Made by a program: the position numbers and the translations under genes. A DNA stretch of 64,000 nucleotides from an uncultured Oscillospiraceae bacterium (lineage in GTDB: Bacteria > Bacillota > Clostridia > Oscillospirales > Ruminococcaceae). The stretch covers positions 1 to 64,000 of the forward strand of contig CAKSEY010000005.1 of assembly GCA_934448295.1 (NCBI GenBank). Reading direction: 5' to 3'. The notes below the pieces were generated by a model, which saw only the letters and a list, made by a program, of their open reading frames with translations, was not told the DNA's origin and did not search any database. Below are positions 56,778-64,000 of the stretch, in pieces. Within the stretch, counting starts at the first letter, position 1. Each line of letters opens with the position of its first letter.

Positions 56778-59700
56778 TTAAATCTTGGTGATGTCGATAA
56801 GCTCGATATCGTTGACCGTCCTGTGCATTTCAAGGCAGTCAAGCAGCGCGTTCGCGGTGTCTATCGCCGTCAGGCAGGCGATGGAGCGCTCAACCGCCTT
56901 GCGGCGCATCTTAACGCTGTCGCGGGAGGGCTGTCTGCCGGTCTCGGAGGTGGAGATAACATACTGTATCTTTCCACTCTCCAGAAGCTGGATAACGTCC
57001 GGATCTCCCTTGCCTATCCTGTAAGCGTGGCTCGCCGCGATCATGTTGCGGTTCAGCACGGAGGCTGTTCCGCTGGTCGCGTAGATCTTGAATCCCAGAG
57101 CCTCGAAGCGGCTTGCGATCTCGATTATCTCGTGCTTGTCGCCGTCCTTGACGGAGATCAGCACGCCGCCCTCGTGGTACAGCTTGTAGCCAGCCGCGAT
57201 AAGTCCCTTTAACAGAGCCTCGCCGAAGGTCTTTGCGATACCCAGACACTCGCCGGTGGACTTCATCTCAGGGCCGAGCTGGTTGTCCACGTCGTTCAGC
57301 TTTTCGAAGCTGAATACCGGGACCTTTACCGCGATATAGTCGCCAACGGGGTACAGACCGCTCTTGTAGCCCATGTCCTTCAGCTTTGCGCCGAGGATTA
57401 TCTTTGTCGCGATATCGACCATGTTAACGCCGGTGACCTTGCTGATATACGGAACGGTTCTGGAAGAACGCGGGTTCACTTCGATAACGAATACCTCGTG
57501 GTCGTAGACAACGTACTGGATATTCACCAGACCGATAACGTGGAGCGCCTTTGCCAGCTTCTCGGTGTAGTCGATGATAACGCGCTTGATGTGCTCGGAA
57601 AGGGTCTGCGCGGGATAGATGGAGATGGAGTCGCCGGAGTGGATACCCGCGCGCTCGATGTGCTCCATGATGCCCGGAATGAGGAAGTCCTCGCCGTCGC
57701 AGATAGCGTCGACCTCGACCTCGGTGCCCATCATGTACTTATCAATGAGCACGGGGTTCTCCAGCTTGTGGCTGGTGATGATGGTCATATATTCGGTAAC
57801 GTCGCTGTCGCAGTGCGCGATTATCATGTTCTGACCGCCCAGAACGTAGGACGGACGGAGCAGTACCGGATAGCCCAGCTCGTTGGCCGCCTTGAGAGCC
57901 TCCTCGGTGGTGAACACGGTGGTTCCCTTCGGGCGCGGAATGTTGCACTTTTCAAGCAGCTCGTCAAACAGCTCCCTGTCCTCCGCCGCGTCAACGTCAG
58001 CCGCAGAGGTTCCCAGAATACGCACGCCGAGCTGTGTGAGGTGCTTTATCAGCTTGATCGCCGTCTGTCCGCCGAACTGTACTACAACGCCGTAGGGCTT
58101 CTCGGTGGCGATGAGCGCTTCAACGTCCTCCCTGGTGAGCGGGTCAAAGTACAGTCTGTCGCCGGTGTCGAAGTCGGTGGATACGGTCTCGGGGTTGTTG
58201 TTGCAGATGATAGCCTCGCAGCCCTCTTCCTTCAGCGTCCATACGCAGTGAACGGAGCAGTAGTCGAACTCGATGCCCTGACCGATTCTGATAGGACCGG
58301 AGCCAAACACGATGACCTTCTTCTTTCCGGTGGGGTGCTGCTCGATGAACTCGGCGGCTTCATTCTCGCGGTCGAAGGTGTTGTAGAAGTACGGCGTGCT
58401 TGCGGAGAACTCAGCCGCGCAGGTATCAACCATCTTGTATACGGCAAGGCGGCGCTCCGGTATCTTCTGACCGGAAATGCGCTCGATGGTGCTGTCGAGG
58501 TAGCAGTACTTCTTCGCCATATCGTACTTTTCCTGCGTGAGCTCGCCCTCTGCCAGCCACTTTTCAAGCTGTACGAGGTTGTTCAGCTTGCTGATGAACC
58601 ACTTGTCTATCTTGGTGATATCGTGGATAACGTCGACCGAGATACCGCGCTTCAGGGCTTCGAACACGCAGAAGGAGCGGTCAACGTCTATATCCTCCAG
58701 CTTTTTGAGCACTTCCTCGTCGGTGAGCTTGGTGAAGTCCTCCTTGGTCATGGTGTCCATGCCGAGCTCTATGGAGCGCACAGCCTTCATCATGCCCGCC
58801 TCAAAGCTGGGAGCTATCGCCATTATCTCGCCGGTAGCCTTCATCTGGGTGCCGAGGGTCTTTTTCGCGTAAACGAACTTATCGAACGGCCACTTCGGGA
58901 ACTTTACAACGAGGTAGTCCAAAGCCGGCTCGAAGCATGCGTAGGTCTTGCCCGTTACCTGGTTCACTATCTCGTCCAGGGTGTAGCCGACGGCTATTCT
59001 CGCGGCAACCTTTGCGATAGGATATCCGGTCGCCTTGGAAGCCAGCGCGGAGGAACGCGAAACTCTCGGGTTTACCTCGATAACGGCGTAATCGAAGCTG
59101 TCCGGCTTTAACGCGAACTGGCAGTTGCAGCCGCCCTCCACCTTGAGCTCCTGAATTATGTTGATCGCCGCGGTACGCAGCATCTGGTATTCCTTATCCG
59201 CCAGGGTAACGCAGGGAGCAACAACGATGGAGTCGCCGGTGTGCACGCCTACCGGGTCGAAGTTCTCCATGGAGCAGACGGTGATAACGTTGCCCTTGCT
59301 GTCGCGCATTACCTCGAACTCTATCTCCTTCCAGCCGGAAATGCACTTCTCGACCAGTATCTGTGTGATAGGAGAAAGGCGCAGTCCGTTAGTGGCTATC
59401 TCGTGGAGCTCCTCCGGGGTCTGTGCGATACCGCCGCCGGTGCCGCCCAGCGTGAACGCAGGTCTTACGATGACCGGGTAGTGGATGACCTCCGCGAAGT
59501 CCATAGCGTCCTCGACAGTTTCAACCACCTTGGACGGAATACAGGGCTGACCTATCTTCTCCATGGTGTCCTTGAACGCCTGTCTGTCCTCCGCCTTATG
59601 GATAGTTTCCGGGTTGGAGCCGAGCAGCTTTACATTGTGCTCAGCCAGGAATCCGCACTCTGCAAGCTCCATTGAGAGCGTCAGACCGGTCTGGCCGCCG

Positions 59701-59969
59701 AGGTTTGAGAGCACGCTGTCCGGCTTCTCTATCTCGATAACTCTCTTTACAACGTCAAGGGTCAGCGGCTCGATGTAGATTTTATCCGCCATGTGCTTGT
59801 CCGTCATGATGGTAGCCGGGTTGGAGTTTATCAGGACTACCTCCAGACCCTCCTGCTTTAACGCGCGGCATGCCTGTGTGCCCGCATAGTCGAACTCCGC
59901 AGCCTGTCCGATAACGATAGGGCCGGAGCCTATAACCAGTACTTTCTTGATATCACTTCTTAACGGCAT
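56778..59969 (-). CDS. carB: Carbamoyl phosphate synthase large subunit
   Basis: 1063 residues, full length. Two homologous ATP-grasp halves: VLVIGSGPIVIGQAAEFDYAG opens the first, VIVFGSGPIRIGQGIEFDYCS the second (near 545). ATP-binding signatures include FTLGGTGGGI and EVNPRVSRSSALASKATGYPIAKVAA with its counterpart EVNPRSSRTVPYISKVTGVNMVDIA. The C-terminal MGS-like allosteric domain (about 930-1060) is present, the site of UMP/PRPP control. It uses ammonia from CarA with two ATP and bicarbonate. It overlaps carA by 10 nt and is the last gene of the operon. Confidence 0.98.
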   Translation of the reverse strand: MPLRSDIKKVLVIGSGPIVIGQAAEFDYAGTQACRALKQEGLEVVLINSNPATIMTDKHMADKIYIEPLTLDVVKRVIEIEKPDSVLSNLGGQTGLTLSMELAECGFLAEHNVKLLGSNPETIHKAEDRQAFKDTMEKIGQPCIPSKVVETVEDAMDFAEVIHYPVIVRPAFTLGGTGGGIAQTPEELHEIATNGLRLSPITQILVEKCISGWKEIEFEVMRDSKGNVITVCSMENFDPVGVHTGDSIVVAPCVTLADKEYQMLRTAAINIIQELKVEGGCNCQFALKPDSFDYAVIEVNPRVSRSSALASKATGYPIAKVAARIAVGYTLDEIVNQVTGKTYACFEPALDYLVVKFPKWPFDKFVYAKKTLGTQMKATGEIMAIAPSFEAGMMKAVRSIELGMDTMTKEDFTKLTDEEVLKKLEDIDVDRSFCVFEALKRGISVDVIHDITKIDKWFISKLNNLVQLEKWLAEGELTQEKYDMAKKYCYLDSTIERISGQKIPERRLAVYKMVDTCAAEFSASTPYFYNTFDRENEAAEFIEQHPTGKKKVIVFGSGPIRIGQGIEFDYCSVHCVWTLKEEGCEAIICNNNPETVSTDFDTGDRLYFDPLTREDVEALIATEKPYGVVVQFGGQTAIKLIKHLTQLGVRILGTSAADVDAAEDRELFDELLEKCNIPRPKGTTVFTTEEALKAANELGYPVLLRPSYVLGGQNMIIAHCDSDVTEYMTIITSHKLENPVLIDKYMMGTEVEVDAICDGEDFLIPGIMEHIERAGIHSGDSISIYPAQTLSEHIKRVIIDYTEKLAKALHVIGLVNIQYVVYDHEVFVIEVNPRSSRTVPYISKVTGVNMVDIATKIILGAKLKDMGYKSGLYPVGDYIAVKVPVFSFEKLNDVDNQLGPEMKSTGECLGIAKTFGEALLKGLIAAGYKLYHEGGVLISVKDGDKHEIIEIASRFEALGFKIYATSGTASVLNRNMIAASHAYRIGKGDPDVIQLLESGKIQYVISTSETGRQPSRDSVKMRRKAVERSIACLTAIDTANALLDCLEMHRTVNDIELIDITKI

Positions 59970-61063
59970 GACTTTTTACCCTCCATCAGCTCAATAAACT
60001 CGTCGAACAGGTACGCGGTGTCCTTGGGGCCGCCGCATGCCTCCGGATGGAACTGCACCGTGAACGCAGGCGCGTTGTGATAGCGCACGCCCTCGCAGGT
60101 GCCGTCGTTTCCGTTAACATGGCTGACCTCGCCCGCCTCGGCGGGAACGCTGCCGCTTACGACCGCATAGCCGTGGTTCTGGGAGGTGATGAACGTCCTG
60201 TCGAGCGCGAGATCCTTTACCGGCTGATTTCCGCCGCGGTGGCCGTACTTCAGCTTCTCGGTCTTTGCTCCGTTCGCAAGCGCCAGGAGCTGGTGCCCCA
60301 GGCATATGCCGAACGTGGGTATCTGCGCCGGGATAAGGTCGTGGAGGGTCTGGATAGCCTCCGTATTGTCCGCGGGGTCGCCGGGGCCGTTGGAGAGCAT
60401 TATCCCGTCGGGGTTCAGCGCCTTTATTTCGTCCGCTGTGGAGTTCCACGGCATTACGGTGACGTTGCAGCCGCGCTTTACCAGCTCCCGGCGGATATTG
60501 AACTTATAGCCGTAATCCATCAGCACAACGTTGAATCTCGGATTCTCGGCGGGGTAGTATTCCTTTGCCTTTACGCTGACCTTCGGAACTACCTTGCCGA
60601 CATTATACGCGCGTATCTGAGCGAGAATTGCTTCCCTGTCGAAATCGCCGTGGACAATGGCGCCGTTCATTACGCCGCTCTCGCGGATTATCTTTGTGAG
60701 GTGGCGGGTGTCGATATCGTAGATACCGATTATGTTGTACTTTTTCAGGTAGCTGTCAAGGTCGCCCTCGCAGCGGAAGTTCGACGGATCCTCGCAGTGC
60801 TCTCTTACGATGTAGCCGCTGACAACGCTGCCGTTGGATTCGGGGTCGATGCTGTTCACGCCGTAGTTTCCTATCAGCGGGAATGTCTGGGTGACTATCT
60901 GACCGCAGTAGCTGGGGTCGGTGAGCGTCTCCTGATAGCCCACCATAGCCGTGGTGAATACTATCTCGCCGACAACGGAGCCGTCCGCGCCGAAGGCTCT
61001 GCCCTCGAACTCGGTGCCGTCGGCAAGGATAAGCGTCGCTTTCTTTTTGTTCTCGAAAATCAT
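59960..61063 (-). CDS. carA: Carbamoyl phosphate synthase small subunit (glutamine amidotransferase)
   Basis: 367 residues. N-terminal CPSase small-chain domain (LILADGTEFEGRAFGA, TAMVGYQETLTDPSY), then a class I amidotransferase: LSNGPGDP, catalytic Cys in FGICLGHQLLALA, and a His-Glu pair in VQFHPEACGGP. It hydrolyses glutamine and channels ammonia to CarB. GGAGGAGA precedes ATG 61063. A 90-bp spacer with an AT-rich imperfect repeat separates it from pyrF. Confidence 0.98.
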   Translation of the reverse strand: MIFENKKKATLILADGTEFEGRAFGADGSVVGEIVFTTAMVGYQETLTDPSYCGQIVTQTFPLIGNYGVNSIDPESNGSVVSGYIVREHCEDPSNFRCEGDLDSYLKKYNIIGIYDIDTRHLTKIIRESGVMNGAIVHGDFDREAILAQIRAYNVGKVVPKVSVKAKEYYPAENPRFNVVLMDYGYKFNIRRELVKRGCNVTVMPWNSTADEIKALNPDGIMLSNGPGDPADNTEAIQTLHDLIPAQIPTFGICLGHQLLALANGAKTEKLKYGHRGGNQPVKDLALDRTFITSQNHGYAVVSGSVPAEAGEVSHVNGNDGTCEGVRYHNAPAFTVQFHPEACGGPKDTAYLFDEFIELMEGKKSCR

Positions 61064-61153
61064 TTCTTCTCCTCCATGTACTGGTTTATAACTGTATCAC
61101 GGACTCCCTTATTTAATTCAGAATCAGGAATTCGGAATTTTTATATCTGTTGT

Positions 61154-62089
61154 TTACTTGCTGATGGTAATTTTCCCCACTACGCCCATGATGTCGTCTC
61201 TCATGCGGATAGCCTCGCGGCGTGCCGCCTCGGCATAGTCGTGCTCGTCGCACTTTTCCTTCTGGTAGGCGCACATGATGCCTCTGGAGCTGTTGACGAT
61301 ACCGCCGAGACCGTTCTTGTCGAACGCGCCCGCGATATCCTTTGCGCCTGCGCCCTGGGCGCCGTAGCCCGGGATAAGGAAGAACGTGGCCGGCAGCGCG
61401 CCGCGGAGATACCTGAGCTGCTCGGGATATGTCGCGCCAACTACCGCGCCCACTCCGGAATAGCCGTATACGCCCGGGAGCTCCTCGCCCCACTTCTCGC
61501 ACATATGACCCATGGTCTCGTAGATGGTCATGCCGTCTATCTTTCTGTCCTGGAGCTCGCCGGAGCTGGGGTTAGAGGTCTTTACCAGCACGAAAATGCC
61601 CTTGTCGTTCTCGCGGCAGGTGGCGATAAGCGGCTTTATGCCGTCGCTCCCGAGGTAGCCGTTTACCGTCAGCGCGTCCCCGAGGAATGGCTCGTAGGTC
61701 TGGCTGCCGACCTGCACCTTGCCGAGATGCGCCGCCGCATAGGCCTCCATGGTGGTGCCGATATCGTTGCGCTTGCCGTCTGTAATGACGTACATTCCCT
61801 TGCTGCGCGCGTACTCCTGGGTCTTGTACAGGGTCTTTACGCCGGCGGGGCCGTACATCTCGTAATAAGCCGCCTGCGGCTTTACGGCGGGAACTATATC
61901 ATACAGCGCGTCGATAAGCCCCTTGTTGAATTCCAGCAGAGCCTTCGCGGCGCCCTTGAGGGTCTCGCCGTACTTCTCAAAGCACCTCTCCCTGATGTAC
62001 CCCGGGACGTAAGCAAGTTTGGGGTCAAGTCCTGCAACGGTGGGGTTCTGGGTCTGTTCGATCTTCTCGATAAGTCTGTCCAGTGACAT
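61154..62089 (-). CDS. pyrF: Orotidine 5'-phosphate decarboxylase (class 2)
   Basis: 311 residues, longer than class 1 PyrF and typical of the class 2 (PyrF/UMPS-like) group. Landmarks: PTVAGLDPKLAYVP, AVKPQAAYYEMYG and ITDGKRNDIGTTMEAYAAAHLG, where the Lys/Asp cluster forms the catalytic tetrad; C-terminal FFLIPGYGAQGAGAKDI binds phosphate. It makes UMP. RBS AAAGGAAG, 25 bp after pyrC. Confidence 0.96.
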   Translation of the reverse strand: MSLDRLIEKIEQTQNPTVAGLDPKLAYVPGYIRERCFEKYGETLKGAAKALLEFNKGLIDALYDIVPAVKPQAAYYEMYGPAGVKTLYKTQEYARSKGMYVITDGKRNDIGTTMEAYAAAHLGKVQVGSQTYEPFLGDALTVNGYLGSDGIKPLIATCRENDKGIFVLVKTSNPSSGELQDRKIDGMTIYETMGHMCEKWGEELPGVYGYSGVGAVVGATYPEQLRYLRGALPATFFLIPGYGAQGAGAKDIAGAFDKNGLGGIVNSSRGIMCAYQKEKCDEHDYAEAARREAIRMRDDIMGVVGKITISK

Positions 62090-62114
62090 TGTGTTCTTCC
62101 TTTCTTAAACCGCG

Positions 62115-63392
62115 TCAGTCAACGCCGTCCGTGTAAACTATCTTTCCGTTCAGTATCGTGTATTTTACCCTGCCCTTGAGGGTCATTCCCTTGAAGCAGG
62201 TATTTTTGGATTTCGAATGGAGCTTCGCCGGATCTACCACCCACTCCTCGTTGGGATCGAAAATGCAGATATCCGCGATATCTCCAGGCTTCAGCGAGCC
62301 GCCGGGGATAGACAGTATCTTTCGCGGATTCACGCACATCAGCGTCACTATCCTCTGGAGGGATATCTTCCCCGTGTGGTAGAGCGCGGTCAGCGTTGCC
62401 GCAAGGGATGTCTCCAGCCCTACTACGCCGTTGGGAGCCTTTTCGAAATCCGCCTTTTCCTCCGGCGCATGGGGAGCGTGGTCTGTGATTATGCAGTCGA
62501 TAGTGCCGTCGATCACTCCCTCGGTTATCGCCTGAACGTCGGCAGCAGTGCGCAGCGGCGGGTTCATGCGGTAGTCCGCGTCGCGGCTTCTCAGAAGTTC
62601 GTCCGTCAGCATGAAGTAATGCGGAGCCGTCTCGCAGGTGACCATCGTGCCGTAGCGCGCAGCCGTGCGGATATTCTGCATACTCTGCGCGGTGGAGACG
62701 TGCGCGATATGGATAGGCACCTCCAGGTCTGCCGCAAGGGTCATTTCGCGCTGGGTGATTATATCCTCGCTGAGGCGGTGTATCCCCTTTACGCCGAGCT
62801 CCCTGGAGACCTCTCCGGCGTTCATTATGCCGCCATTTACAATGTCGAGATCCTCGCAGTGGGAAATGACCTTCATTCCCGCGTAGTGAGCCCTTACCAT
62901 TGCCTCCGCCATTATTCTGGCGTTCTTTACGGGTCTGCCGTCGTCGGAGACCGCAACGCAGCCTGCGTCGTGCAGCTCCTTGAAGTCGCAGAGCTCAACG
63001 CCCTCAAGCCCCTTGGTTATGCTCCCGACAGGATAAACCCGGGTCTTGGCGTTCTTCGCCTTTTCAATAATGTAGCGGACGGTCTCAGCGCTGTCCACCG
63101 TGGGAATGGTGTTCGGCATACACGCAACTGCGGTCACGCCGCCGGCTGCCGCCGCGTTTCCTCCGGTGATGATGTCCTCCTTGTGGGTCTGTCCGGGGTC
63201 GCGGAAATGAACGTGCATATCGCATATTCCCGGTATCACCGTAAGCCCTGCGCAGTCCACCGTCTGCGCCTCCGGCGCGGAGATGTCCTCCCCCAGCTCC
63301 CGTATCTCTCCGTCGTGGATAAGTATGTCAGCCTTTCCCTCAAATCCGCTGGCGCTGTCCACAACATAGCCGTTTTTCAGTAAAAGTTCCAT
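62115..63392 (-). CDS. pyrC: Dihydroorotase
   Basis: 425 residues, class I dihydroorotase. CDMHVHFRDPGQTHKEDIITG holds the metal HxH; a downstream His in VISHCEDLD and VPIHIAHVST; the catalytic Asp in IITDHAPHAPEEK. The usual carboxylated lysine of some dihydroorotases is replaced in class I members by Asp in this region, consistent here (DDGRPV). It closes carbamoyl aspartate to dihydroorotate. pyrB, pyrD and pyrE are not in the window and may lie to the right. Confidence 0.96.
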   Translation of the reverse strand: MELLLKNGYVVDSASGFEGKADILIHDGEIRELGEDISAPEAQTVDCAGLTVIPGICDMHVHFRDPGQTHKEDIITGGNAAAAGGVTAVACMPNTIPTVDSAETVRYIIEKAKNAKTRVYPVGSITKGLEGVELCDFKELHDAGCVAVSDDGRPVKNARIMAEAMVRAHYAGMKVISHCEDLDIVNGGIMNAGEVSRELGVKGIHRLSEDIITQREMTLAADLEVPIHIAHVSTAQSMQNIRTAARYGTMVTCETAPHYFMLTDELLRSRDADYRMNPPLRTAADVQAITEGVIDGTIDCIITDHAPHAPEEKADFEKAPNGVVGLETSLAATLTALYHTGKISLQRIVTLMCVNPRKILSIPGGSLKPGDIADICIFDPNEEWVVDPAKLHSKSKNTCFKGMTLKGRVKYTILNGKIVYTDGVD

Positions 63393-63444
63393 TCTGCCCT
63401 CCTGTCAGCAAATATATAAGCCATTCCCGGTATTCCGTACTTTA

Positions 63445-63963
63445 TTATTCCCCGGGACATCGGGTGTAGATAACGACCTTATCGCAGCCGTCAAGCTCCT
63501 TCACGAGCACCTTTACCGTTTCCTCATGGGAGGTCGGCAGGTTCTTTCCGATGTAATCCGCCCTTATCGGCAGCTCCCGGTGACCCCGGTCTACCAGCGC
63601 CGCGAGCTGTATAAGCATGGGGCGCCCCCGGGACATTATCCCGTCTATGGCGGCTCTCGCGGTGCGCCCTGTGAAGATAACGTCGTCCACGATTATCACG
63701 CGCTTATCCGTGATGTCGAACGGTATCTCGCTGTTGTCCCCGGAGCTTCCGCGCGGCTTGTCGTCCCGGAATGGCGTGATGTCCAGAAGTCCCACCGGAA
63801 TATCCCTGCCCTCCAGCTCCGAGAGCTTCGCCGCGATGCGCTTTGCCAGCACCGCCCCGCGCGAAAAAAGCCCGATAAGACAAAGACCGTCAGTGCCCTT
63901 GTTCCGTTCGATTATCTCGAATGAAATACGGGTGACCGCCCTTGCTATCGAGCTTTCGTCCAT
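63445..63963 (-). CDS. pyrR: PyrR pyrimidine operon regulator/uracil phosphoribosyltransferase (5' end uncertain)
   Basis: 172 residues from ATG 63963. The type I PRTase fold has the PRPP loop VIIVDDVIFTGRTARAAID and PVGLLDITPFRDD upstream; RGHRELPIRADYIGKNLPTS is the conserved flap/RNA-binding part of PyrR. It binds UMP and attenuates pyr mRNA, with uracil phosphoribosyltransferase side activity. The frame stays open from 63964 to the right edge (residues TVKGLTLKAEI), and the ATG has only a weak AAGG upstream, so the true start may lie outside. The leader that PyrR would bind is not visible here. Confidence 0.93.
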   Translation of the reverse strand: MDESSIARAVTRISFEIIERNKGTDGLCLIGLFSRGAVLAKRIAAKLSELEGRDIPVGLLDITPFRDDKPRGSSGDNSEIPFDITDKRVIIVDDVIFTGRTARAAIDGIMSRGRPMLIQLAALVDRGHRELPIRADYIGKNLPTSHEETVKVLVKELDGCDKVVIYTRCPGE

Positions 63964-64000
63964 TATTTCAGCCTTCAGCGTTAGTCCTTTGACGGTACAC

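Noticed and set aside
57498..59111. Plus-strand open frame of 537 codons opposite carB
   Set aside because: Shadow of carB; no recognisable domain or RBS.
60047..62086. Plus-strand open frame of 679 codons across carA and pyrF
   Set aside because: It spans two well-conserved minus-strand genes and their spacer; composition is that of a complementary-strand artefact.

Overview
The window looks like a chromosome segment from a moderately GC-rich, spore-forming, low-oxygen member of the Clostridia, most likely Oscillospiraceae/Ruminococcaceae. Pointers are a GerW/YtfJ sporulation gene beside scpA/scpB, a SpoVT-like domain, a hybrid cluster protein, a biotin-dependent carboxyltransferase trio, several esterases and sugar-uptake genes, and class-2 PyrF. 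No rRNA, tRNA or CRISPR array was recognised. Nearly every promoter I could place has exactly 17 bp between a TTGnnn -35 and a TATAAT-like -10. Family names come from reading motifs by eye; no search was run. Layout: (1) 1-8350 is an accessory island, visibly AT-richer up to about 5.0 kb. It holds a divergent pair made of an NB-ARC/STAND NTPase (running off the left edge) and a large HerA/VirB4-like ATPase with a prion-like N-terminus, then a small orphan gene, a class III Fic enzyme resembling Neisseria Fic, and a large serine recombinase whose C-terminus is a SpoVT-like module. The NTPase/ATPase pair is the best candidate here for an undescribed (possibly anti-phage) system. (2) 8.4-11.4 kb: EamA transporter, queH, MATE exporter. 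(3) 11.4-16.9 kb, minus strand: chemoreceptor, glycosyltransferase, PH-like protein, zinc-ribbon protein. (4) 16.9-20 kb: a zinc-uptake operon (Fur/Zur regulator, znuA, znuC, znuB) with a Fur-like box at its start. (5) 20-30.6 kb: SGNH esterase, sugar isomerase/epimerase, topoisomerase III, malQ, acetyltransferase, RNase R, SecG, DUF368 lipid-carrier translocase and a small NrdD-tail-like protein. (6) 30.7-34.8 kb: a CUT1 sugar ABC transporter behind a 600-bp control region with LacI/CcpA-type palindromes and helically phased octamers. (7) 34.8-38 kb: carboxyltransferase / biotin carrier / 5S-OadA trio. (8) 38-43.4 kb: rluB, DacB-type carboxypeptidase, gerW, DUF2953, scpB, scpA and a site-2-protease-like protein that has lost HExxH. 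(9) 43.5-46 kb: three lipoproteins built from one shared beta-rich domain, one of them with three tandem copies. (10) 46.2-56.7 kb: hcp, then a long minus-strand run (HAD phosphatase, uridine phosphorylase, membrane proteins, CotH-like kinase, thioesterase, SDR, DUF896, sialate-esterase-like protein, ruvX). (11) 56.8-64 kb: the pyrimidine operon pyrR-pyrC-pyrF-carA-carB, cut by the right edge. Beyond housekeeping, the genes suggest a host-associated carbohydrate fermenter: extracellular esterases and lipoproteins, regulated oligosaccharide uptake with cytoplasmic amylomaltase, and biotin-linked carboxyl transfer at the oxaloacetate/pyruvate node.
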